Below, in pieces: positions 12,365-25,059 of a stretch of DNA of 64,000 bases (within the stretch, counting starts at the first letter, position 1; every line of letters begins with the position of its first letter). Origin of the DNA: Cucumis sativus. Lineage: Eukaryota; Streptophyta; Magnoliopsida; Cucurbitales; Cucurbitaceae. The stretch covers positions 18,472,501 to 18,536,500 of the forward strand of contig NC_026657.2 in the NCBI RefSeq assembly GCF_000004075.3. The letters are read 5' to 3'. Below the pieces are notes generated by a model. It was not told the origin of the DNA and did not search any database. It saw only the letters and a program-made list of their open reading frames with translations. The position numbers and the translations under genes were made by a program.

Positions 12365-12475
12365 TCCTAGAAAAATTTACAAGAGGTCACCCAATATAGA
12401 ATTGCTCCAAGCTAAGCACGCTTAACTTTGGAGTTTCTATGGTCAATCCACCGAAAAGGGAAGGTGCACCTTGTT
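12365..12475 (-). mobile_element. 5S rRNA-like segment (Cassandra-type TRIM or 5S-derived element candidate)
   Basis: The plus strand carries AGGTCACCCA at 12383 and, after a short diverged stretch, AAGCACGCTTAACTTTGGAG at 12414-12433. These are the reverse complement of the 3' half of plant 5S rRNA (GGTTAAGCGTGCTT and TGGGTGACCT blocks, from established knowledge). The remaining 5S sequence is too diverged for a functional 5S gene. Cassandra terminal-repeat retrotransposons carry 5S sequence in their LTRs, so an LTR remnant is likely. I did not find the primer-binding site or the second LTR. Confidence 0.65.
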
Positions 12476-12539
12476 CGTATAGGTAGTAAGTTTTTACTTT
12501 TTTTATGTCTTTCTTAACCTTACTTTCATGTTCTTAGGA

Positions 12540-13430
12540 TCTCTCTCAATCAGATGTGATATCGATTGCATGAGAGATTTCTACTATCGGACCCCAAATT
12601 ATAATGTCATGTATTGTATGAGACAATTTAGCTGATTATGCATAGTGTGAGCTTTCATATCTTGACTGTCTTGACTAGTTATGCATAAGTATGGATGTAT
12701 TGATTACTCTCTACACTGATGATTGAATACGTACTAGTATGATTAATTTAACTGCTTGTGAGTTGAACTGAAATATTGTGGATAGGTGGGAATATATTTT
12801 TGAGTTGACTGTATTGGACTGTTTAGACTGGATTGAAATTATCTAGACTAAGGGGAAACTATTAACTTAGCTATGGGGTAGTGTACCTTGTAAACACAAT
12901 GTCATACGAGATCACCACATATGGTGCATCTTTCGGGATCACTAGACTAATAAGCGCACTCTTCAAAATCACTAGACTGAATGACGTGTATCCTACGGGA
13001 TCATAAGACTTTTATGATGAATGGTACCTCCTAATAGGAAGTTAATAGTTTTACCTCTAACAGGGCCAGTAGTGGGTCTCTCACTGGGTATATTCTTGTA
13101 CTCACCCTTTTCGTGTTTAACTTTTTTACACAAAGGTAATACGAAAACAGGACAAGAAGGATTTGTGAACACCATAAGAAAATCTTTCAAAATGCTCCTA
13201 GTTAACATTTTTAATTACTATTTTTAGGTTTTGATTATTGAAATGAGTTTCATGTTTAAAATGACTGAATGTTGCGTTGTGTCTTAAAACACAAATATTT
13301 TTGTAATTTTATCTTATTTGAAATAGGACTCGAATTAAAATTTTCTTTGATTTTTATTTTTTAAGTAGATTTTTTTATAATCTTGTGTCTTACCCATTAC
13401 ATTTTTTGACAAATATGAAATTAGTTTTTT
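12540..13430 (+). mobile_element. TGTAAC repeat family, diverged 3' part
   Basis: It shares the family hallmarks in order: 'gatttctactatcgga' near 12577, repeated 'atcactagact' blocks at 12900-13000, 'taggaagttaatagttt' at 13034, 'cagtagtgggtctctcactggg' at 13067, 'tactcaccctttt' at 13098, then 'caaaggtaa' and a 'ttatttgaaatag' end block. The order is the same as 43370-44464. The open frame at 13021-13227 falls in this repeat and is not a gene. Confidence 0.65.
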
Positions 13431-14529
13431 TTTTTTTTAAAGAAAGGTGAAATATTTTCCTTATGTGTAGGATCATTTATCAATATCTTTTTATAAGGAG
13501 TCAAAAGATCTTCCTAAAATATCTCATTTGAAGAAGAAGATATTCCTCATAGTTAGGAATATTTTATTGTAAGTTCTTCTTTTTTGGCTTTTTAAAAAGA
13601 AGTTCTATGAAAGTAAAATTATTCTTCACAATGGTGTTCAACCATTTATATTTTTGGTGAAGAATCTGTAAGGTAAACTAGTTACCTTCTACATTATGAC
13701 AGACTATTGAAGATCGTCAAGGGATTTGACAGAATATCAATTGATAAGAAATATAAATGAAGGCTGAGATAATTGTACTACGGTCAATGAATTCAAGGAG
13801 AGCTTGAATTCGTCTTCGAGGAGATTCAAGTTTACCGTCAGGGGAGTCGTCTGAGTTTATACGGTTAAGTTATGGTGATAACTTGTTAATGTAACTTTAG
13901 GGTTAAGTTACAAACTTTTGAATCTCAATAATATTTCTTATCTGAGGAAAGAAGCTCCAAGATGTAGGCCGTATTTACCGAATTTGATTACCAAAGTGCA
14001 CTGTGTTATTTGTCTTATGTGTACTCTAGTTATTCCTATAATTAAATACTTGTGATATAGCTAAAGGGCACTTAACCTCATCTCACCTGTTTTTCATTAC
14101 CGATTTTTTTTTGGTTGAACTTTAAACAAACAACCTTAACTTGGTTTAATTAAAAAGTTGGGTCCTTATATTTATAGTTATACTGTGTAGATTTTATACT
14201 ATGTAAAATTGGAAGTAGGTGTTATAGCTAAGATTGATACAAAATTCTCTATGGTCGACTCTGGCTTAGCTTGGAAACCACTCGCTTTGCTTACACTTGG
14301 GCAAGTGAGATAAAAACTTGTATTCAACACAGACTTAGTAAAAGCAGTAACACATAGGTAGGATGTGTATGTTTTATTACATGATCTTAGCCTAGAGGCA
14401 TAGTTAGCACCTTTTATCGCATAACCTTGTCTCCTCGCATAGTGAAGTCGCAAATATAAAACCTTAAATGAAAAATTAATGAACTTATTTAGAAAGGGAT
14501 GAAATGGATAGTAACCAATCGTGTGCCCC
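13431..14529. other. No recognised feature
   Basis: AT-rich sequence without a recognisable gene, RNA or transposon terminus. The minus-strand frame at 14199-14531 has no family motif and partly borders the reverse repeat that follows. Confidence 0.35.
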
Positions 14530-15165
14530 ATCTCGCATTCAATACAATATGTGGAGAGAATTCAAACACCATTATCCACCTGGTCTTACCCCTGAAATTG
14601 GAGGCCTATTGGCTTGTGCTAGTTGAACTGTTCTCGCCTATGCAGATCTAAGAATTATTCTGTGGGAACAAAAGTTCATAGTTAGCTTAGGATTAAGATT
14701 AAGCCAACCCAGGTCATTAATAATTGAAATAGCCAATCTTATACAGTCATCGATGTTATAACGTAAAAGTGACTATTTGATATTTTTAATTTTACGTAAA
14801 CTCTTTACATAGGATACCATCAGTTCCATGTCTCCAAATGAACGATTTAAGATTACATCGTTGTACTAACTAGAAAGCGAGCCACATTAATAAAGTGTCC
14901 CAAAATAAGGTGTCCAACCTTATTCATATACTAAAGACCATTTAAGCTATATACTCAAACTTGATCCACGTTTATGTCTCTACATAAAGTTCAAGTTTAT
15001 ACTAGATAATCTCGAGACCTTAGTTTATTGAATTCAAGATTATAGTTTTCAATTTTCAATAATAAATCCTCACTAACTACTTTATTGAATAAAATATAAC
15101 TTTAAACTAGAAACTACAAATTTTAGGACATAAATTTCAAGAAACACTTGTATTTGTCTTCCACC
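14530..15165 (-). mobile_element. LTR-like repeat, TGTTGG family, 5' part (reverse)
   Basis: Its reverse complement aligns with about 62820-63390. It shares 'ttgtcctaaaa', 'gtagttt', 'aacttgaactttatgt', 'cataaacgtggatcaagtt', 'gagtatatagc', the 'tttacgttataac' block, 'ttaactatgaact' and 'ccatttcaggggtaagat'. It runs from near the presumed TG end (about 15165) inward and is truncated at about 14530. It is non-coding. Confidence 0.65.
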
Positions 15166-18056
15166 AATTTATTCAGTTATAATATGTTATGTAATTTTTT
15201 TGTTTGTTTTTCTTGTTATGACAATTATAACAAGAAAATAAAAGAACAAAAATGAGATAATCAACTTATCAAATAACAATTCAACTCCAGAGGATTCAAT
15301 CTTCAAAGTGTTTAAACAACACTCAAGTTTATGCAATGGAAATTAGTACTCAAAAGTCGTCCACTAATGTCAGTTCAACGAGAAAAAATGATAGACACGA
15401 AATATTCGGCCAACATCAACTAAATATTCCGCCAACACCATAAAAACAAAAGAAGAAAAAAAGAAAAGATTTTAGGTCCATTATATTCTCCCATATCACA
15501 AATACAATTTAAAACCTCATTTTATAAATCTCAAAAACTCACAGAACTAACTCTAAGATTCTCATTTTCCTACCAATGTCAAACAATAAAAACCAAACTG
15601 TCCAAAAAACTGACAAGTTTGCCTCTAATGCATTCCTATAAGACAATAGAAAAAGCACTTTAAAAACTAAAAGGATAATCCAAGAAAAAAGGCACTTTCA
15701 AAACAATAATCACTTATACTCATAAAATTGTACGGTGGCATCATTTCCACAATTACTATACACATTATCTAATAATAATAATATAGAAATTTTTTATCAA
15801 ATAACAACATTGTTCAAAATGTTTAAAAATATATGTAGCAAAATTTTAAAATCTATCGAGCATAGACTTCTACCAATGTTTATCAATATTACGAATAAAC
15901 ATCGATAGAAATCGTTCAATATCTCTGTACGACAAAATATGAAATTTTGCTATATTTTGTAATTATTTTGGTTCACCTTATTATATTAAAATCATCTCTA
16001 ATATACAATCGCTTATAATTTTTTTTAAAATTATTTTACTTTCAACTATCTACAAATATTTTTTAAATATATGTCTAATATTAATATACCTCCCTTTTAT
16101 TGTCCTCCGTAAATGACCAATCAAATAAAATTTATATTAAATAGATCAATACTATCTATACTACTAAATAAATACAATGGCAAGACTGGATTGATCCACA
16201 AGGAAGCAGAAAGAATAGTTTCTCAAAGTTAATTATTTAGGTAAAGTGATAAATTTATTTAGGTAAAGTGATAAATTGTGGGAGTTTGACATTGTTTGAG
16301 ATTCAAATGATGAGTAGAAAACGGTAAGAAAAATGCAATTGATCAAAATGTTTTAGCTTAAAGGAATAGAATCATCCAATAAAATCTTGACAATCGAATT
16401 ATCAAACCATGACTTAACTCCTTACCTACATGTAGCTCGAATGATTAGAAAAGCTAACTAGCAGCCCTAAACATCAAATTAGCCAATTTAATATATTAGA
16501 TAATGAGAAACATTCTAATCAACTTAACTAACTCCATTACACTTTGCAAATTACACTATACTAGGATAAATTTCTTGTAGGAAAAGGCGCTTAATTAGAA
16601 ATTTAACATGTTTCCTTACGTGAATAGAACAATACTTTTTGTCATCGACCCCAAATCACATGCCAATCTAGTCTATTTACTTTTGGAGATTAACATACAA
16701 TTCTATACCACCATATTATACATTAATCTAAAGCAATGGAATAATTAATATAGCAAGAGGAAAACACATTGATAAAAAATCTCAATCATACTATCAAAAT
16801 ACCTCAAAAAAAGTACAATAGGTTTCTCCAAAATCCTCTAAACTTGAAAAAACAAAGATCGTACATTCTCATAACCGAAGATAAGATAGAGAGACTTGCA
16901 TCGTTTTTGCTTGATTACAGAGAATGGATGAAAGTAAACCTAATTAAAATCTAATGTTGTGGATGGATAGAGGACGAAAAATCTAAGAAATTAAAATAAA
17001 TAGTTATTTTCTCAAAATGGCCACTTGGATTGAAAGATATAACTTGAAAATGATGTTGTAGATTTCTAACCGTGCGACGTGCTGCAATGTTACAACATTT
17101 TTCAGCATTATGTAAAGAGCACCGAGAGCCACGACACCGTGAAGCGCTGCAACGCTCTTACCTGAGGTCAAATGTGATGTTTTCTCTCCTATTTAAAGCC
17201 TCATGCGTGTCCTTTTTAGCTTCTAATTACTCCAAATTAAACCCGGACGAATAATGTTCTATAATGTTTGTATTACCTTAGTTGTTCCAATGAATATAAA
17301 CGTTTAGTTAAGAACATTGAATATCATAAATGGGTAAAATTAGAGTAGCTAAGATGACACATTTTTTGTGGTCAAGTTTTAACAACAATAAAAAAATCTA
17401 AAATAATGTTTTTCTTGTGACGATAAAGATAGTTTGCAAAGGTGACTAAAATATAAATGAAATTATTAACAAAGGAAGACTTCCAATTTTTGACGCATTA
17501 CATTATCACAATATTCTACTTTACTTTAACAGTAACGGTTGAGGAATATAAAAATTTGAAGATAACAATAACACAACTCAACTCATTTCATTTGTTAGGA
17601 ATATAATTGTACACTCAACTCATTTCATTTGTTAGGAATATAATTGTACTCTCAAGTATCTCAAGTAAGTCTGCAGGTGGTCACAAATTCAAATCTTCCA
17701 TCAACTTCACATATATTATTGAACTTCAATATTGTTCAAACTTCCTCGTTATTGACAAATTCAGTAATTGGCATGATGGGGTTGAAGGTTTAATTAATTC
17801 GCCTACTCCATATTTGTTGTAAAAAAAGTTGCTTCATCTTTCTCTCTTGCAATTCACACAATCTCCTTATAAGAAACCTAATAAGTTCACTAATGAGATT
17901 CCAACTTCGAAGAGAAACACATTGAGAAGTGCTTTTTCCACAATTCTCACAACACATATATTGAAAAGAATTCCCCACTTGAAAACATTTATAATTGGAA
18001 AAAGACAGAATAAAGAGTCACATCAATGAAAAACCCACTTCTTGCTTTAGTTTAGC
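15166..18056. other. Intergenic sequence upstream of MLP-like gene A
   Basis: AT-rich sequence with no recognised gene. It holds a short tandem 'atttaggtaaagtgataaat' duplication at about 16234-16276 and the 37-bp duplication listed separately. Small open frames (16769-16954, 17072-17254, 17607-17822) have no recognisable motif. The last few hundred bases are the likely promoter region of MLP-like gene A. Confidence 0.4.
17581..17654. repeat. 37-bp tandem duplication upstream of MLP-like gene A
   Basis: Two near-identical units, 17581-17617 and 17618-17654, start ACTCATTTCATTTG and differ by one base near the end. They lie about 460-540 bp upstream of the MLP start codon. Confidence 0.85.
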
Positions 18057-18062
18057 TATAAA
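18057..18062 (+). promoter_or_regulatory. TATA box of MLP-like gene A
   Basis: TATAAA lies 55 bp upstream of the chosen start codon. A CCCACTTCTTG box about 25 bp further upstream (near 18032) is also present just upstream of the TATA box of MLP-like gene B (near 30319), so this part of the promoter is conserved between the two paralogues. Confidence 0.65.
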
Positions 18063-18116
18063 GGCCACCTACCTATGGACATGAAGAATGAGCAAGATTT
18101 GAAGCTAAACTTCAAA

Positions 18117-20532
18117 ATGGCTCAGATTGCTAAGATCTCAGAGCAAGTGCAGCTCAAGTGTTCTGGTCACAAATTCTACGACTTTTTCACTAACAAAATG
18201 GACTCTGTCATTCAAATGTTTCCTCACATTGTTACAAGCTACAAAATTCTAGAAGGCAATGGTTTCGCTCATGGCAGCGTCATCCATCTAAAATATAACA
18301 TAGGTGAGAATATTAATTTACCATATGCTTTTTCTATTAATTTACCATATGCTTTTTCTATTTTGTTTTTGGTTGGTGAACTTTCAAATATAATATTTTC
18401 ACGTTCTAACAACAATTTTAATCCCTTTATACATATTCTAGAATCAATTATTTATATGCAGATATGATCAAAAAGTTTAGGATATATTACCTTTTTTTCT
18501 TGTTCGATCGAGTTCTACAAAATATGTGTGAGAATGAAGTTTAAAAAATCTTCGTGCAATTGTAAAACTGTCTTTAACATCATGAAAATTTTGGCTATAA
18601 ATTTCCATTGGTATTTTATGAAAGATGATGGATAAACTATACATGACCGTGGTTTAGAAAAACACATCTTTCTTCAAAAATATTTCGTGCTTTGACATGA
18701 AATATCATATATGATACCGATGAAAGAAAAGTTGGTTGTCATGGCTATTCTAAAACCACCATTGGAAGTCAAGAAAAGCCCAAAGAAATATATATAAATG
18801 TGCAACACTTGAAAAAGCTCTCTTTTTTAGTACAATAATTTGAGGTAGATGATTCAAACGACAGATCTTATGGTTATTACTACACTTTTATATCAGTTGA
18901 CCTTTGTTTTGTTGGCCTGACGACTATGAATAAATTATTTAGCGAAGCAAACTTTTTTTATATCTATAGGCCTAAATAAATCCATTTTAGAATAACGATA
19001 AGTACATCATTCAATAGTATATTTCAAAAAAGATTGGGCATATTACATGAAGATATTTGGAAACCTATGGTAATTTATTCAACTATTGAATTCATTATAC
19101 GTTGTTCAATCAAATACCTCGACTACGTGTTTAAGTAAAAAGAGTAAAAGTAAAGATACCCATTTAATTTATAGATACATAGATACATAAGAATAATCAT
19201 CCTACTTTAAAATTAACATTTACAAAAATAACTCTAACAAACATTTTGGGTCTAAGAAGTCATAATTAGTTGATGTTAAACATATTAAGAAACATAAAAT
19301 AATACTTACCAATAGTTTCATAAATTCGAGCTTTTAGGTTCCTTAGCTTAATTGAATTAGGTTCTTTTCTGGATTACCTTTTCCCATTTTTTTAAGCGAG
19401 AATTTCTTAAGTGTTTCAAATAAAAATTTGTTTCTCAAATTATAAAAGGAGTTATGAAATAAAATAAAAAATTTACCAATATAATAAACCATAAAAAAAA
19501 ATCATTTTTGATAACCATAAATGGTGACGTGATAAATAAAATATCAACTAGATTTGATATTTTGTTCATCATCACGTTATCTGAAAAGGACTAACCATGT
19601 CATAGACACAAATTTTAATCTATCGCGATCGGTAAGAGATAGAAAGTAATTTATCTCATAGGTATATATTTTTCTTACCGTATGTTTAATAGAAGTTTAG
19701 ATAACCACGTACAAGTTATTTAAGTGTTCCAAAATTAGAATTTAAGGGATATTTTTAAACGGATGAAGCGAAAGAAACATACAAGATAAAGCAAAATTTT
19801 ATAGCTGTCTAGCCAAATTATATTAGTATATATAATTGAATTTCTAAAATCACAATATAAGAAAGTTTATCAACGAATCTTCATCATTGTTGGCTTATCG
19901 GTGTGATGGACTAATATTTGCAATATGACTTATCAATGAAGGACTTCTATCATTGATAGAGTTTGACCAATTTTTTTATATTTACAGAATTTAAAAAATG
20001 TTACTATATCTGTATACTAATAGTTTGAATCTAATTAATTGCTCTATTTTGTCGTTGTGCCAATTATAATTATAGAACTATATAAATGGAAGTATATACT
20101 CAACTGTTGATACACATACTTAAAATTGGAATAATAAAAAAATTGCAAATAAGGTTTAAATTACTTTTTTGCTATATATTTTCCCTATATATAACTTAGT
20201 TACTACTATCAATGTAGCTTTATGGATTTAATTTCTTACCCCTTTGTGGAACAAAATACATAGGTGGCCCAGCAGAGATTAAGGAGAGGTTAGCCTTTGA
20301 CGATGCCAACAAATCAATAGCTTTTGAGGTGTTTGAAGGAGATCTATTCAGAGATTTTGAAGTATTCAAAATGAAAATGCAAGTTATTAATGAGAAAGGT
20401 AGCAATGGGAGCTCGGTTAATTGGTCTATAGAATTTGTGAAGGAAAATGAAGATGTGGCTGCACCACATCACTATCTCACAATTGCAGCTCAATCAAGCA
20501 AAACACTTGATGATTACCTTTGCAACAACTGA
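18117..20532 (+). CDS. MLP-like (major latex protein / Bet v 1 family) gene A, two exons
   Basis: Exon 1 is 18117-18303 and exon 2 is 20264-20532, separated by a 1960-bp intron with a GTGAG donor and TAG acceptor. The joined frame is 456 nt, 151 residues, the usual length for this family. The N-terminus MAQIAKISEQVQLKC, the LEGN and HGS stretch at about residues 45-53, FEGDLFRDFE after the splice and a C-terminus ending LDDYLCNN are typical of plant MLP-like proteins. Those are small cytosolic proteins of the Bet v 1 fold with a hydrophobic ligand cavity, linked in the literature to stress responses and binding of hydrophobic compounds. The actual ligand here is unknown. An in-frame ATG at 18075 would add 14 residues. 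I chose 18117 because gene B starts at the equivalent Met and has no in-frame upstream extension. A paralogue lies about 12 kb downstream. Confidence 0.9.
18311..18358. repeat. 24-bp tandem duplication in MLP-A intron
   Basis: Two units, 18311-18334 and 18335-18358, of TATTAATTTACCATATGC plus a short tail, directly after the splice donor. The remaining intron is AT-rich and shows no recognised element. It is about five times longer than the intron of the paralogue. Confidence 0.85.
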
Positions 20533-21625
20533 ACCAAAAACTATATCCCCAACTTCACTTGACTACTCAAATATGATCTAAATAAACTGATCTCTCCTAA
20601 TTATCTCTATGTTTTTATGATATGTGTTTTCAAGGTTTAATGGAAGAAATAATTATGCTTCATGATGCCTTATTTTCAACATATATTTTTCCTTAGTTAG
20701 CCATTTTAAATAATATATAATGTGATATAAAAATCTGGATATATTTTGTTCTTACCAATAGTTACAATAGACACATCATAATATATATGGGATTACAATG
20801 AACATATATAACTCAAATAATAAAGTTTTTAAACATTAACCTCGAGAATAGAGGTTGATTCTTGATAAGGATTACTATTGTAAAAAAAATTATATTCCTT
20901 GACGTTATTTTCTAGTAAGTGTGAAGAATAAAATATAATATTTTTATTGAGGCAAAAACAGGTCAAGCTATAATTTACTTAATACACATATGAATTTCAA
21001 ATATATGAGATCAGTTGGTTTATTCTAAGTGTCAAGTACCAAAATTCTTGATCTATACATCAAGGTTATTTGTAGCTTGATAGATTTTACCTATAAACCC
21101 TAGACCTATGAACTGCTAAGTCTTTCTAGAGCTATAGTGGAGGAGTTGGAAGTTGAAGTTTATTTTGAGTGATGTAATTCAAAGTTGGGATTAATTTCTC
21201 AAATGAATTCTCTGTCATTAATGGTTAAGAGAATGGGTATTTATTGAGAATTTGTAGGTAGTTACAAGTAGTTGAAATAACTGTTTATGAAACAGTCTTA
21301 ACTGTTAAACAGTTTAAACTGTTTTACTAACTAACTGCAGTTGTTTAACCATAGCTTTATTCTATATTACATCATTGAGTTTATTAGAAGAGATGGAAGA
21401 AAAATTTTAACCCAAGGAACATGATTTGCGTGTCACCATAGCCAAAGTGGGGTCGTTGAGAAGGGAATTTTTACTAAGTGTTGGTGTAAGGCAACCAAAA
21501 AGAGATTATCAAAGTGGAAATATACTAAGTGTTTAGCTAGGCATTTTGAGCCAAGGTTATGTAGCCAAAGTTGTAAAGATAATCTCTAAGGACATGAGGT
21601 AGGCAGCCATGCAAAAGTGAGCTAG
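20533..21625. other. Intergenic sequence left of CACTA 2
   Basis: No gene is recognised. From about 21360 the sequence changes character ('ccaaggaac', 'tagccaaagtggggtcg', 'ctaggcattttgagccaagg') and related wording resumes right of the transposon (about 26630-26780), so the CACTA sits in an older repeat, possibly retroelement-derived. The target duplication TAG is at 21623-21625. Confidence 0.4.
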
Positions 21626-21647
21626 CACTACTACAAAAATTGAATTA

Positions 21648-22060
21648 CTTGACATTAATACAGTGTCATGTAAATCTATACTTGACGTTTTAAAAAGCGT
21701 CAAGTAATCGACTGTCAAGTATAGTTCTATTACTTGACACTAAAAAAACGTCAAGTACTCTATTGCTTGACATCATTTTTGTGTCAAGTAAGATAGTATA
21801 CTTGACAATATTTACACGTCGAGTAAATTATATACTTGACTCTATTTACCTGTCAAGTGAGATAGTATACTTGACACTATTTACAAGTCGAGTAAGATAT
21901 ATATTTGACTCTATTTACCTGTCAAGTGAGATAGTATATTTGACATTATGTTATTATGTCAAGTCAAAATTTTATAGTTGACACTATATATCCATCAAGT
22001 AAAATGGTATATTTAACTCAAATAAGATAGTATATGTGACATGTATTTAATGTCATGTAT
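21648..22060. repeat. Left subterminal array of CACTA 2
   Basis: Roughly 15 copies of ACTTGAC or its complement GTCAAGT, many in units of about 30 bp that alternate TATACTTGAC and GTCAAGTRAGATAG. The open frame at 21763-21981 is simply this array read in one frame. Confidence 0.8.
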
Positions 22061-22669
22061 ACCATTTATTAATATATTAAATATACTAAATTTTTCTTTT
22101 TTCATTTTTTATTTCCTGCATTACATACATTTACTTCAATAAGACATATCCATAAACAAAACAAATTCTCCAACGAACAATTACACAACAAAAAAAAGGA
22201 CAAAAAGTTTAGTATAATATGTAAACCAACAATAATTTCATTATTCTCAACAATGTCATCAACAATTACACAATTCCAATCCAATATAGCCAACTAAAAT
22301 TTCCTATATGTGTCCTATTCCAAAATATTAAATGATAATAGTTGTCTTATATAATCAAAATTGAAGTCTATCCCCATATATCTTTTGCCCTCATAATGGC
22401 TATGAACAAAACGTTTCCACAAAAAGGTTATGAGCATTCACATATCTTAGCCATTTACAAAATTAACATGATCATATCTAGGTGTGTCTATCATATGTAC
22501 CGAGCTAAAAATCCAGCCCACTCCCCTCGTCTATCCAATTCAAGCTGTGTGTATGGGCTTCTTGTATCAATCTATAAAACATAAAAAGTAGGATACACTT
22601 TGTAAAATATTTGAGTTAGTCATAATATACTATCTATAACTTTATAATGTAAATAGTTTAAAAACATAC

Positions 22670-22752
22670 CGCACCAGTGATAATGTTTGTGTCCTTAGTC
22701 ACAATTTCTTGCATGTATCTCATGACATAATATCCACATTCAACCGTACCTA
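22670..22752 (-). pseudogene. Ulp1-like (C48) cysteine-protease exon remnant in CACTA 2
   Basis: On the minus strand the exon reads GTVECGYYVMRYMQEIVTKD and is followed by a GTATGT donor. This is the catalytic-Cys box of the Ulp1-like peptidases found in plant transposons; the Cys codon is 22736-22738. A further exon-like piece lies upstream on the same strand (about 23061-23150, with GRLVSTELKEKVYNMIE then GTATGT). I did not find the His or Asp boxes here, so this is a partial remnant. The equivalent, fuller copy is in CACTA 4 at 47976-48786. Confidence 0.75.
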
Positions 22753-23594
22753 CTTGTAAAGAACACTATAACACAACCAATTAACAATGCATATATATTA
22801 TATTATGTGCTAGATTAAAATAAAAATTATTTTATAAATATATTTACATTTACCAATATATGCATGATTGGCTACCATAGCAGGATAGCCACACATAATA
22901 CAACTTAAAATATACAATAACTGTGTAATATATACATGATTGGCTACCAATGCTACGGGGCTACCAAGGCTACAGGATAACCACAAGATAGTATGACTCA
23001 AAATATACAATAAGTGTGTAGTATTTGCATGATTTCCAAATGAGAAGGATGATTACATACCTCAATCATATTGTATACTTTTTCTTTCAACTCAGTCGAC
23101 ACCAGCCTTCCAGATGCTATTCCAAGTGCATGTGTAATTGGGATATGATGATGCACACAAGATCAATTCATTACTCATTACTATAAAAAAAATGGCATTC
23201 AAAAGTATGAATCTTACCAAGAGTAAATATACCAATTCATTACTCATTACTATAAACAAATCAATATGATAATTATAACCATAACGACAACAAATTAATT
23301 ACGGTCTAAAACATCCAAGAGTCACCCTTAATTTTTCATTACTCATTCCTGTAAAAAAAACAACAATAAAGAAAAATGATGGTCTTCTCGATTTGTCAAT
23401 TAGATTATACCATTTGTTTACGAATTTGAACATAAACAACATAAACATATAACACAAATAAATATAAATATACGAGAGTCATTCTCAATTTTCTTCTCTT
23501 TGTGTTTTTCTCACTTTGGGTTTACAATATCATCCTTAATTACAAGATATAAATCAAATTCAAGGGAGCATTATTCATTGAAAAATGTTAAATA

Positions 23595-23910
23595 CAATAA
23601 GAATGAGGAGCATAAAAACCTTTGAACGCGGAAGCAGTTCGCCGTGCGGAAGATGTTCGCAGTCGTGGAAGCCGTTCACTGTGGAAGTTGTTCGCTGCGT
23701 GGAAGCCGTTCGTCGGGTTGAAGCTGTTCGCAACGGGTTGAAGCTGTTCGCCGGGTAGAAGCTGTTCGCAGGGTGGAAGCGTTCGTCGTGTGGAAGTCAT
23801 TCGCCGTTTGCCACTCTGTGTTGTGTGGAAGTCGTCCGTCGATTCGAAGAAGTGGTCGTTCGCCTGTGTGTTGTGTGGAAGCGTGGAGATGAGAATAGGG
23901 TTTCATCGTG
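23595..23910. other. GC-rich leader-like stretch in CACTA 2
   Basis: An abrupt GC-rich island inside AT-rich DNA is built of short imperfect repeats around GAAGCTGTTCGC/GGAAGCCGTTCG. Read on the minus strand it gives low-complexity frames with no motif. By position it resembles the leader or first-exon regions seen in the other CACTAs of this window. It is probably non-coding or a low-complexity transposon leader. Confidence 0.5.
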
Positions 23911-25059
23911 GAGACGTGAGGGATTACTAAAAATAGGGAAATAAAAGATTTTAATATATTTACTTGATATTTTTAATTAAATGAATTTAATAAATTTAAT
24001 TAAAATATTTCAATAAATATATTTGATAAACTTTTCAAAAAATTATTTTTTTCATATATAAATATAAAATAAAACAAGCTTTTTTAACAATATATAAATA
24101 TAAATTTTTTCCATATATATTGTTTTAAGGTTAAAACTTGAAAAGCAATAAATTTTTCATCTTTTCATTGGATACCTTTTTTAACAATATATAAAAGGAA
24201 AGAAGTGTTATTGAGGAAGTTGAAAAAAAAGCCCACTAATCATTTTTAATAATCAACATGAAAATTTCTATAGAAAAAAATGAAAGAAACATTAAAAAGG
24301 AAAGAAAATTACATGAGTTTTTGTTAACTTTTGAGGAAGATCCATGGATTGATCATGAGAATATAAAGATTTGAGATGATGAATATTTTTTGAATTAGGA
24401 AAGAAGGTTTTTATAGGAGAAATTAGGAATTGATAATAGAAAATAAGTTGAAAGGGTGAAAATTAGAAAACAATGGATTTGTACCTTGTTTTCAATTTGT
24501 TATTATTATTATTTTTCTTTATTTCTTAGTTTTTGATAATATTTTTTTTAATTATATCATTTTAAAAAAAATTAAATAGAGCGGTTTGTGAGTTTTTGTT
24601 TCAATTTATTTGTTTTTATTAATTTATTCTTAATTTTCGCTATCATTAAACAATTTTCTTAAATTATGTTTTAGGTTTCCAAGATCTTCAATCTTTCCAT
24701 AAAAAGAAACAAAAAAAGAAAAAAGAAACCCTAAATTATTTTGATTTTAATTTTTTTGGTAAATAACTGAATTGAGTTATATATGCTCACTTTAATAAAA
24801 TGATTTTTTTATTAAACAAAACTTCATAAAATCAAGTTGATGTGCGAGAACTTAATATTATATCACTTACCAACACAATATTTAGATATGCATCTCCTGG
24901 ATATCACCTATTTTTGTCTATCAAATTGTCTAATCATGTCACAAAATTTGTAATTTTTTTTATGTGAGTAGTGATAAATGATGTGTAAAAGTAAATAATT
25001 ATGGAGATATACCAATAAATTGGATCTATTATTAATCTACACTACAAACTAAAAACTAA

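Noticed and set aside
12365..12475. A functional 5S rRNA gene
   Set aside because: Only the 3' half blocks match and intervening bases are diverged, so it is reported as a 5S-like element remnant.
21763..21981. Protein-coding frame of 72 codons
   Set aside because: It is the CACTA subterminal TACTTGAC array read in one frame.
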